Notes under the pieces: generated by a model
Told to the model about the DNA's origin: nothing
Databases searched by the model: none
Seen by the model: only the letters and a program-made list of their open reading frames with translations
DNA from: Isoetes taiwanensis
Taxonomy: Eukaryota; Streptophyta; Lycopodiopsida; Isoetales; Isoetaceae
Direction: 5' to 3'
NCBI GenBank assembly: GCA_021234155.1
Contig: JAJEKV010000066.1
Location: 5,667,050 to 5,731,049, forward strand
Length of the DNA stretch: 64,000 nt
Program-made: the position numbers and the translations under genes
Shown: piece after piece, positions 11,196 through 21,415 of the stretch
How positions within the stretch are numbered: position 1 is the first letter of the stretch
Layout: each line of letters begins with the position of its first letter

Positions 11196-11644
11196 AAATT
11201 TTACGGGCGCCCGTAAATCGAGTCCGGGATGTGGTGTTTCCGGACTTTTTTTGTGGTGTTTCTGGCCACCGTTATCAGCCACTGTGCACTTCACAGTTTT
11301 AAGCCCAGAATCAACTGTTTTAGGTCATTTTTTGCTTGATCCGGCTCTATCTGAGCTCAAATCACTTCCTCTCTTCATCAAACTAGTGTTAAAGAGGAAG
11401 ACAAAGCGATTGGAAGGGCTTTTGAAGCATTTCAAGTCGTTCAGGGAGCTGCAAGAAGGATCCGACCAAAGATTTTGGCTCCGCCGCGCAGTTTTGCTCT
11501 TGGTTTTTGGCCAGAAATACCACTTTTTGGCCAGAAACACCACTTCCAGAAGTATTGGGTGTTTCTGGACGTCCAGAAACACCATAGGCAAATTGTCCGG
11601 AAACACCACATCCCGGACTCGATTTACGGGCGCCCAAATTTTAC
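11196..11644. mobile_element. MITE with 9-bp target duplication (Mutator-like by TSD length)
   Basis: The direct repeat AAATTTTAC at 11196-11204 and 11636-11644 brackets a 431-bp element (11205-11635). Its terminal inverted repeats begin GGGCGCCCGTAAATCGAGTC and continue without mismatch through GGGATGTGGTGTTTCCGGAC, about 40 bp. Further in, both arms carry TGGTGTTTCTGG blocks, and the right arm contains several inverted copies of it. There is no transposase; the open stretches inside simply read through the repeats. A 9-bp duplication and a long TIR point to a Mutator-type non-autonomous element; the superfamily is inferred from TSD length only. Confidence 0.85.
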
Positions 11645-12696
11645 TAGATTGATATGATCTATACCAACTTGCAATCCAATTTCTCCAGGAGAGCAGTGCC
11701 GAAGATGATGATTGATTTAGCTTAGTGCCCAAGATATAGAGATCCTTTACCTCCTACATAAAAGATTTTAAATCGTGCAACAGCCACAATATTACTTTCT
11801 CCACTGCAAAAAATCTCGGCAGATATATTGACTAAGCTCGTGCCCCTCAAATCCTTTACTCTCCCTGGTTGTGCGTCCCGCTTTAGTCATTGCCAAGAAG
11901 TGGCACAGCTTAAGGCCATGTATACTTGCTATGAACTCCATTACGGAATGAGGGCGCAACCTTACGTAGTAAATTGCTATGAAGATGAAGTTTCAACTTG
12001 GTTAAACACAGAAAAATCATCACAGTTATAGTACGTCTTTTGTTGCAGTGAATATTGAGACAAACATGGCACAGAACTTGATAGATAATATATGCACTGC
12101 TTCAATGGCAGTATAGTAAATACCTATTCACAAAGGTACAACTTAGGTAAGCAGATCCTGCAATCTGCAAAACTAGTACTTACTAGTTAAGATTAATTTG
12201 TAGGCCGGAGCCAGAGGCCAGCCTTCCAGAAATTTTTCTGGCTCCCGTGAGGAAGCCGAGGAAGGGGTCTGGAAGGTGTCTCGGGTAAACCTCACTAACT
12301 GCGTCATTGCCCCGGGTGTAAAAATAAAAAATACCTTGTCATATATATCTTTTTTTTCCTTCTATTAACCGGCTGTGGGATATTTCAAATTGCACAAAGA
12401 TACAATTGCCGTAGACCCAAAATCAGACTCATGCTCAAGACGATCTAAAAACGATTTACACAAGATAACTAGAAGACGAGACTGCCTTCTATATGGAAAA
12501 GCCCTTATCACTAGTCATGCACAAGCTAGAAGACGTATGTTCGGAAATTGTTTTGGGCTAGGTATGTATCCACGTTATGGCCATATAAGTGCATTGACGT
12601 GACCCGAGGATAAACTGCATAGGATAATGGCATAAACCTGTACAAATGACATCAATGCCATTTGTGCACATTAGTTTGTGTCAATTATCCTTATTC
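11645..12696. other. Spacer with short unassigned open stretches
   Basis: A plus-strand open stretch at 11828-12031 reads plausibly (it includes CYELHYGMRAQPYVVNCYED) but has no ATG at its start and no family I recognise. A small perfect palindrome CCAGAAATTTTTCTGG lies near 12227. Nothing else is supported. Confidence 0.35.
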
Positions 12697-14065
12697 TTGT
12701 AGTAGATAGTTGACGTTTGAATGGAATCTGACCACGCCCCTATGGTATATTCAATTCAAAACCTTGCTCAAACAGTTCGAGAGAAAAGGCTCTCCAATAT
12801 GATGCACTTCAATGCAAAAAAGGCTATAGAAGACAGACTGGAAAATCAGATATGTCTAATGATGTTTGAGGGGCTAAATGGTGTTATTACCAATACTTTG
12901 CTAGAACCAATGCTTTGTATCACAAAGAATCATTAAAGGGCTGAAATGCAATTCTTGGTATGACCGGGAATGCTGTGATATAAAGAAAAAGGTACAACAT
13001 GCTAAATTGCCAATCAGACACCAACTCAGAAAAGAGCTTAGGCAAACTATCCGACGTAAGAAGAGGATATATCTTAAGCAGAGACAGGAAAAGCTGATTC
13101 AAGAGTACTTAAAAGAGCCAAAGAAATTCTGGAATAAAATGAAGTAGTCCAAACAAAGTGAGATCCTTCTTACTGTGCATGAGCTATGGGAACATGTTAG
13201 ATCATTCTACCATATGCTTGGCATAGAAGAAGAGAACTGAACTCACCCTTTCAGAAGAGGACGTGATTGAGGGAATCAATAAACTTGCTAATGGCAAAGC
13301 AAGGGATGCTCAAGGTCTAGGTGTTGAGCTTTTGAAATGGGCAGGTAATAAAATGCATACTGAGATTGCCAAAATGCTTAATGCGGCCCTGCTGCAAGGA
13401 TTTCCAGTGAAATGCCAGACAAACCGCGTGGTCCCTATTTTGAAAGGAGGATCCAAATAACTACTGCATCCTGATGGTTAGTAGTCTCTTCTCCAAGCTA
13501 TTTGCCTCTATTATTGAGAAGAAATTCAGTCAATGGGCAGAGAAAGAGAATGCGTGATGAGAAGTGCCAGGGGGTTTTAGAGCAGGAAGATCTACCCTCG
13601 ACCATTTGATCACGCTAAAGGCAATCATGGACTCCATTAATGGTAAGAAGAAACCAGTCTATATTCTTTTTGTTGATTTTAAGAGAGCATTTGATAAGGT
13701 GCCTCGAGATAATGGAACAATTGTAGCTACTTGTAGACTTGAGAGAAGCTATCAGAACTCTATATGAAAAGGTACTAGTTCAACTATCATTTTCTCTTTG
13801 ATTGATGTGGATAATACGACTTCAAGCAATATCGGGGTAAAACAATGATGCCCATTATCTCCCGCCTTATTTGGTTTATTTATTGATAGTCTAGATGAGT
13901 GGCTCTCTAGTAATAGTGGTGATGCTACAGACCTGCATGGCTATGTTGTTAGGCTTTTGATGTATGCCGATGATATGGGATTTTTGCCTGCGCACGAATA
14001 AATGTGGAGAGGCATCTTTATGCACTAGCATGTTTTTGTGCCCACACAGATATGCAGGTGGACCT
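12697..14065 (+). mobile_element. LINE family A, 5' part: endonuclease end and reverse transcriptase
   Basis: This is a degraded non-LTR retrotransposon ORF2. Near 12715 ESDHAP resembles the end of the APE-type endonuclease. Then come LANGKARDAQGLGVELLKW (about 13278), GGFRAGRSTLDHL (about 13567), ILFVDFKRAFDKV with the first catalytic Asp (about 13660), GVKQ-stop-CPLSPALFGLFID (about 13835) and MYADDMGF, the YADD box (about 13965). Several stops and frameshifts interrupt it. The last legible codons encode QVDL and stop at 14065, where a 5311-bp element is inserted. The ORF resumes at 19381. The element is 5' truncated near 12697. Confidence 0.9.
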
Positions 14066-14466
14066 GGGTAGAAGCATGAAAGGGGAGGCAAAAAAAGGGA
14101 CACATTTATACATTTACAAAATGCAAAATGTAGAGAAAATTGACCCATGAAGCTAATTAATATGGTCATTAATAATCATGCGGATTTTGAATTTGGGGGT
14201 AATTTTGAAACGTGAATGCCATTTCTCTCCCGCTCTCCACGTGCAGAGGTCATTTCTCTCCCGCTCTCATGCTCCATCGCCAAATCCTTCTATCTTGCTT
14301 GCTGGCCGGATCATCCATTCTTTGATCATCCTGCTATAATCTCTTTCGTCGTTCTTATGATGCTTCATCACCAGATCATTCTATCTTGCTTGTTAGGCGA
14401 ATAAGCCTTCTTAGATCATTCTACTGTGGAGTTTGAATCGATCGGTCTTAGTTTGAGTTGGGGAAT

Positions 14467-14605
14467 ATGGGAAAGAGGATTGAAGAGGATCCAGCTTATA
14501 ACATTTTAGGTTGAAGAGGATTGAATCAATTTCATTATGGGAAAGAGGATTGAAGAGGATTCAGCTTATAACATTTTAGGTTGAAGAGGATTGAATCAAT
14601 TTCGT
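14467..14605. repeat. 70-bp tandem duplication inside the TIR element
   Basis: Two adjacent units (14467-14536 and 14537-14605) begin ATGGGAAAGAGGATTGAAGAG and differ at only a few bases. Within each, GAAGAGGATTGAA is repeated twice, so the unit itself has internal periodicity. Confidence 0.8.
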
Positions 14606-15248
14606 TTTGTATATTCTTTGAGATAATGATGATCTCTTCAACAACAAAAAATCGTGCAAGGAATCCCCTTCAAGCATACCAGCGAAAAACAGAAGTTTTC
14701 AAATGCTACATCCATGCCTTGGCTTTTCTCCTGTTATGAAAGGGAAGGTTGCAGCTCGGATTTTTAAGGTAACATCCAATAACTCAATCTTGATCAGATT
14801 TCCTTGGGGCTACATCAGCTATGGAGAGGTATCAATAAGGTACTAGTTTGTTTTGTTCCTTTGGCTTTTATGAGCATTCTTTTCACATGAGAAACTTGAT
14901 TCGATGGTTTGCAGCTTACTCTTATTTTTGCACCAAAAATATAACATGAACTTTGGCTGATTTGGAGATTCGTATCAGAGCCTTGATTCTACAAAATCTG
15001 CCTTGCAATAGTGCAAGATCCTGGGAATATTTTTTAAGGTAATTATATGTTTTTGTTTGCTGTTATTTTTTTGTTGATGTAAAACCAGATTGTCTTCCCG
15101 TTTACTTGGAAAAGTATGCATTGAATTTAGACATGAACATTTCCTTTTTAATTTGAAGATGCATGTAGTTCTAATGCAATTTATTGTTATTTGGCCATGT
15201 GTCTACATTTGTGTAGTATTATCTTAGAAATGCATGCTTCCTTGTTTG

Positions 15249-15530
15249 CATGTATTCTCAGAACCGGTTTACATCTAAATTTATTTTACATGTATTCTTA
15301 AACTTTGATCACATCTCATGTCCTCTTAAACTCTGATTACATCTTATGTATTCTTAAACTCATATTACATCTCATGTACTCTTAAACTCTAATTACATCT
15401 ATTTTGCTTTGCTTGCATGTTTTTGTTTTACATCTAGACTTCTTTTTGCATCACAGTAAGAGAATGAATTTTTGTTTTGGAGACAGTATTTTTGTATATT
15501 TGCATGTATTCTTAAATTTTGGCTACATCT
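15249..15530. repeat. 28-bp subterminal repeats, left arm of the TIR element
   Basis: Units of 28 bp of the form CATGTATTCTTAAACTYTGA.. ending TACATCT stand head to tail at 15289, 15317, 15345 and 15373. Diverged single copies lie at 15249 and 15503. Inverted relatives occur in the right arm (17974-18001 and 18028-18050). Subterminal repeat arrays of this kind bind transposase in CACTA-type and other plant DNA transposons; that role here is inferred. Confidence 0.75.
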
Positions 15531-17973
15531 AGTTTGCCTTGCTTCATATTTGGAAAATGTAATTTTGTTTTAAATTAACCTATAATTATGATTAAACCTT
15601 AAGGTATTATTTGTTGCGCATTAACGAAGCATCAAGAGATTAGTACCTAAAGTGCAGGTAAAAGTCTTTAGACCTCATTGAATGTTGTGTGCATGTGCAT
15701 TAATTGAATTTCATTTCTTTCATGCAAGTGGCAGGAGAGCCTTCTTGAAAAAGGCTTGTATATCACCTCATAATTGTTAGATAAAGGTAAATGCCATACC
15801 AAGTTAGCATGAGAAGGAGAAGACCATAGAAGCCAAACAATGTACGTTATTCGCCAAGAGTTCTGATTGTTCTCCATGCATTTTATTTGAGTATCAAATT
15901 GTATTCATGCAGTGGTAATACAGGAATCTCAAATGTAGTCATTCATATATATAGTAAGGCACTTATTCATTAAATGCTAGTACCCCTTGTACTAAATCAT
16001 GTTGGCCATCTTCACTCATACATGGTATGCGTATATGGCAGTAAAATTTCTATGCATAATCTCTTCGTGTCTTTGATACCGACACAAGAGAAGGCCATTA
16101 CAAACGTATGTAGCCTTCTATCATCTCTCTGAACATGCAAAGAGATCTCAAGTTTAAGATTGATAGCATACAATTATTTACATGCAGTTGTTAGATCTCC
16201 TGTTGCTTTTAGCAAATGCTGAATTTAATAGAATGTGTAAGTACAGTTCTCTATAAATATATCATTAATTTGTACTTGTTTTTGTAGGCATAAATCTAGT
16301 CACTAAGAATCTGCTGCAAGGTACTAGTCTATACTAATCACCATAAAGAAGTTGATGGGCTGCAGTAGTTTTGTACCATTCAAGAACAATCCGCCTGTTG
16401 CTCCGATTAAAGTGCTTGTTCTGAGCTTAAAAAATCTTGTTCGCTACTTCGGTAGTGTCAAGCTTATGTATTAAAACTTGCTCAAGGTTATGATTTGTTT
16501 CTCTTCATACACTTGGTTGAATGTTAATATATGTATTCGAATGATAATTCAGCTACAAGTTTTAACTTGTAAACCAATAGTTTCACAACACTTTGTTTGT
16601 TGCTCATGTGTTGTTTGAATATTGAAAGCATTTTTGCTTATTTGATTCTATATACAAAGAAATGTCTTAATTTTTTTATATGGATGAGGATTGGGTTGTT
16701 TGATGCCCAAACAAGTGATCTTTTTTAACTGCAAATATAGAGCATTTTAGAAACATAGATCTAGAAGATAGGAAGAGTTGCCAATGTGTTTAAATGCATT
16801 GCCATGCATTGTAGCTCATTCAAAGTCATTTTTTAGCTAAAGTTAGAATTAGTTGTTGGTGCTTCTATTCTCCATACCTCCATGCACAAAGCTCTATCTT
16901 GAAAATTCTTTCAACGATTTTTTTAGCTATCATCTATCATTTGATAATACAACTATGGTGGTGTTAATAAGCGATAACATAAATCTCATCGTGTTTGGAG
17001 ACACATGCATGTTCTCGGACCCCAATATTTTATGGGGTTAATGATGTAGAGGTTGCTAATATGGGCAGATTGATGGACACTTTCATCACCTTGAGATGTT
17101 GCAGTTAATGAAGGCACTTGTTTGAGTATCCTTGTGAGAGTAAATTGGGCATAGCCGCATATATGAGATATATCATCTATAACATAGCTGTGTGATTTTA
17201 TAGCGGCGGTCCACGAGTTGATATGTACATGCATGAAAGTAAGATGAAGACATGATATGATGTGAATTAGAAAGATGTGCCCTTATATTGTATGATGTTA
17301 TATAGTGAACTTTGCTGTATCCAATTCAAAAACATTTATGTCTTGCAGTCTTAAATATTCATAAGAACTCTGTAATACAACTATACACCAAGTTGTTGTT
17401 GTTGTCTACAAATCGATGCAAATGTAAACGTGATGTAAAATAGTTTACATAGGATCTATAATCTCTGTAGATTTTTCAAAGGCATTCCATGCCTTACGCT
17501 TAAGGCCACCTTATGTTTGTCTAACTCCAATAGAAATATCACCTCTATTACTGACTCAAGATGGACAAGACCTCAAGATGGCAGCCATTTAATATCACCA
17601 TGGTAAATATTTTATCCAGGTAACTGCTTCAAGAACACATTACCTTTGGATGTAAAAGGGACCCCTTCAAAATTGTCGAAAAATGTAATGATCCATAGTA
17701 ATTTTCGACCTTGCGCAGATATTATACCTTCTCGTGATGTTCTTGTCTTTGCAAACCGGCCAATTCTTATCTTAAATGTCACATTACCAAACAATATGGC
17801 TTGGCCTAGATGTGGATGGAGCTACACTATTAATGACACCACCATTTGCTAATTTTGTCAGCGCTCTAGAGAACAGTAAGAACTTCAATCCTTTTCCAAA
17901 AAAACATCTTCTTGCCACCTATATCATAACAATGACATGCAACAAAATCACCCTAAGATCTTGAAATATAAGC

Positions 17974-18050
17974 AGATGTAATCAGAGCATAAGAATACCT
18001 GTAAATGTAAAGAAAAGACTACAAAGTAGATGTAATTAGAGTACCATATG
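17974..18050. repeat. Inverted copies of the 28-bp repeat, right arm
   Basis: AGATGTAATCAGAGCATAAG (from 17974) is the reverse complement of the left-arm unit ending TCTGATTACATCT. AGATGTAATTAGAGTACCAT (from 18028) mirrors the unit ending TCTAATTACATCT. These lie about 1.33-1.40 kb from the right terminus; the left array is 1.18-1.46 kb from the left terminus. Confidence 0.65.
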
Positions 18051-19376
18051 CATCCCATCATGTCATATGTAAATGTAAGGAAAAAATTTGGAAACCATTT
18101 ATGAAGCAAAAGATGTACATAGGTAAAAGAGGTGTGATCAAGATCACATGCAATTACAATGAAGAAACCTTCAAGTACATTTACTCTGAAGCAATAAAAA
18201 GCTAAATCTATGTAAAACATAAATGCCAATTTGGTAGTTTACATGTCTGATAGTAGCTACATCTAATTTGCAGGTAAAGAAAATATTGTTTTCTTTTACT
18301 GACGAATTATTATGTCAGAGTTAGATTTGCATTTATCCTTTTCAAAAACAGCGCAATCAAGTTTTACATTAGCAATAATAAAACTCTACTTTATCGTATG
18401 CATATTTTTCGAAGTAAAGAAGAAGGACACTCTCATTTTACATCAGCAAAAAGATAATAACAAACAACAAGAGAATTTTTATGGTAAACTCTTTCATCAC
18501 AATCTGATACAAGTCTTTAGATTAGCCAAAGATAAGAACATAAATTATGATGACAAGAACATGCTCATGAAAGCAAGAAGGAAAAAAAGAAAATCTCATC
18601 CAAATCAGCTAAACTCTACTTTCTTGATATATGTGAATAAGAACACCAAAAATGAAATAGACTCAATCTTCTTCAACCTAAAATATTATAAGCTAAACAT
18701 TTTTCAATCCTCTTCCCCCCTGTTCTCCAACTCAACCCCAATCTTCTTCTGACCACTAAAGCAAGGATAGTGTGGTCAGCAGCAAGGATTTCTTTTCTTT
18801 TCTTTTCTTTTTTAAATGAATGTCCTCTTCACAATAGCCTCTAAGCTTCCCGATTGCATGCCCAAATAAGAATTTCGTCACATACCGGCATCCCACGCGT
18901 TTTAAGCCTCCTTACCTTTCTGTATACAAAAATTGATTGTAATCCGTCTTCTTGCATAGATCTATCACAAAGAGAGATTAGATTCGTCAGCCATAAAATT
19001 GCCTCTATGTTTTTGCTCCATCCTTGAATCGTTTAGGCATAGATCTGTTTCCATGAAGCTGTTTGAATCGATTAGAGGAAGCAGGGAATCAATTTGGAGG
19101 TAGGATCGATTTCAAAATCGTGAATCAGTATGGCCAGAAGCATGAACTGATTGGGGGAAGCAGGTTCCTTGAATTGATTTTTGGGAGATCTGATCAATTT
19201 CAAAATCGTGCATCGGTATTGCCGAAAATAAATGAAAAAAATCTCACGTGGACTACGGCATTAATGACTGGCTAACCAATGTATAATTCAAATTGTACAT
19301 TAGAAATACTATAACCTAGTGTGTTTTTTTACATCATTTTGCAAAAAATATTGGACACCCTTTCGTGCTTCTACCC

Positions 19377-20250
19377 ACCTAGAGAAAACAAAAATCGTGG
19401 CAGTGGGCATACTTAAACAGGAAGACTATTTTCAATACCACGGGTTCATGGTCCAGGTATGTGACTCATATAAGTATCTAGGGTTGACTATTCATATGAA
19501 TCACAGATGGAATGCATGCATAGCTCAAGGAGTGGAAGGTGGGCTAAAGACACTATATGCTTTGCAAAATTTCAACAAAAAAATACATCTATGGTCATGG
19601 GAATTAAAAATTAAGCTCTTCTTTGTTCTAGTGCAAACAGTTGCCCTCTATGGATGTGAGATATGGGGGCCTAGTCTACCCAAGGGTCTTTGGGAGGACA
19701 TAGAGCGAATAGTAATTCTTGAGGCAAGAACTAGGAGTTAAAATGCAAAACCCATCTCCCATGCTTCTAGCAGAATGTGGGCATATGCCAATGGAAGGGG
19801 AGGCTACAGTAAGATGCATTAGATATGTGAGAAAGGTAAAACAACATGATGACACATGGCTTGTATACCGAGCAATGCAAGCTAGTGTTGAACAAGGGTG
19901 GTATTTGCCCTTTATTCCAAGATCTGGACCGTACATAACGATCCTCGTTTGTGGGATATGCATGTACAAGTTTTTGTATACTGTATATTAAGGTTTGCAA
20001 AATACTATAAGGTTTGAGAGAATGTACTTAATGGTGTTAATTTTGTACATGTATTGTAAATATATTTTTGGGGCTCTCGCTGCCCTACGTAACCCCCCGT
20101 GTGAATATGCACCCAAACCAAAGGGGGTTTAAGGGGGATTTTAATTTAAATGTGTTAAATGCAATGGTTTGTGTTAATAATGTTAATGGTAGTTGTGTGT
20201 TGATTGTTATATTAAAAAAAAAATTTGGGCCCTTCGGGCCTTAACTAAAG
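19377..20250 (+). mobile_element. LINE family A, 3' part and tail
   Basis: This continues the ORF interrupted at 14065. It reads LEKTKIVAVG, SYKYLGLTIH, ALYGCEIWGP, then after a frameshift near 19715 QELGVKMQNPSPMLLAECGH and a C-terminal stretch with RTYNDPRLWDMHVQV near 19930. The 3' UTR holds CGTGTGAATATGCACCCAAA and AAAGGGGGTTTAAGGG and ends in an A-run followed by a GC hairpin at 20228-20240. The same tail recurs at 49905-50350 and 51253-51632. Confidence 0.88.
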
Positions 20251-21415
20251 CAAACATAGGTAAACTTTATGGGCCAGTTAGCCTGTTTATGTAAGTATGT
20301 AAGTGCCAAGAAATATACAAATAGAAGTTTTAATTCCATATCGACATGCGTTTTACAAAGATCAGCAAATAGGACAATCTTTGTATCTTACGTCTTTGTA
20401 TCTTTTGTCCCTGAAAATGGAGTGGCAATGCTGACATTTACTATGCAGAATCTGACCATCAAGTAGTAAGAACAAAGAACAAAGGATATGTAGAAAATGC
20501 ATGGATATAAATATCTTATTTCAGCGCCACAATCTCATAGAGGCATTTGCACCATTAAATATTGAGAACAAAGAACATGTAGCAAATGTATATGATACAT
20601 AAAAACATTGAACTTGGCGGCAACTGCCCAATGAATTTCAAATATCCTATTTCAACATGACAAGTATCATGTATTCAGCATGTGAAGGTTAGTCATTACA
20701 TCTACTTATTTAAAATGTTTTTTTCCGGTTCGCTAACGCTAACGCTTTTTCCGGCGGATGTAACGCTTTTTTCGGCACGTAACCACAATTGCAGGATCTC
20801 TCATGCGTTAAAACCTGGTCGGTAGGTCTGATATGGCTCCCTGCCTTTCCGTGCTGCCTCTCTTCTTTCTCTCCTTATATTCTCTCTTCATTGCAGGTGC
20901 ATAGACTGGAGCAATGGCATCTATAGAGCTTATGGAGCTTGATTTTCCAAGTGAGAAGCTCTGATGCAGTGGGCAAAAAATCGAGGGAAGGTACTACATG
21001 CATTGTTCTTTCACATGCGATTGTAACATCAAAAGTTTGAATAATTTGGTTTATGAAACTCTAATTTTGCAGGTTATATTGGAAGGGTTAGAGATCTTTT
21101 GTTTGTCTTAGCATTGTGTCTTCTTCTCAGTAATTGGATTTTAATATTGTGGCTTTTTTGTCTAGACAGATTCTAAGATTCTAAGATTGAGGTAAACTCA
21201 TTGTGATTTTATCTCCACCTTTTCTTAGGGCACCCCAACTCTCTTCCTTTAACCCTGCTGCTCTATATAAACTGTTATACCAGTTTGCTGAGGTTTGTTA
21301 CATTTGTATGATCTTTGATAATGCAAAAAATTGACTGCTTAAAAGCAAAATGGATATTGCATGTCTAAATTTTGTAGATGCTTGCATCACAGTTTGACTT
21401 TATGAAGCATTTGGA
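20251..21415. other. AT-rich spacer
   Basis: No gene is recognised. Near 20725 there is a small GCTAACGCTAACGC repeat followed by two TTTTTYCGGC blocks. A 16-codon ATG frame starting MASIELMELD follows a CATTGCAG acceptor-like site near 20900 and could be a relic exon; support is minimal. Confidence 0.3.

Larger units (their letters stand above)
14062..19380. mobile_element. 5311-bp TIR element inserted in LINE A (TSD ACCT)
   Basis: The element runs 14066-19376. Its left end GGGTAGAAGCATGAAAGGG is the inverted match of the right end with one mismatch in 19. The direct repeat ACCT at 14062-14065 and 19377-19380 is the target duplication. Removing the element and one ACCT restores the LINE frame across the joint, which fixes both borders. 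The interior is AT-rich. I find no convincing transposase. Open stretches at 17612-17794 (minus, 60 codons) and 18312-18752 (plus, 146 codons, Lys/Asn-rich) lack recognised domains. A four-base duplication does not fit hAT (8), Mutator (9), CACTA or PIF (3) or mariner (TA); the superfamily is unresolved and the element is probably non-autonomous. Confidence 0.85.

Noticed and set aside
18312-18752. 146-codon plus-strand ATG frame inside the TIR element
   Set aside because: Very AT-rich, Lys/Asn-dominated, no recognisable motif and no homologous block elsewhere; insufficient to call a transposase.
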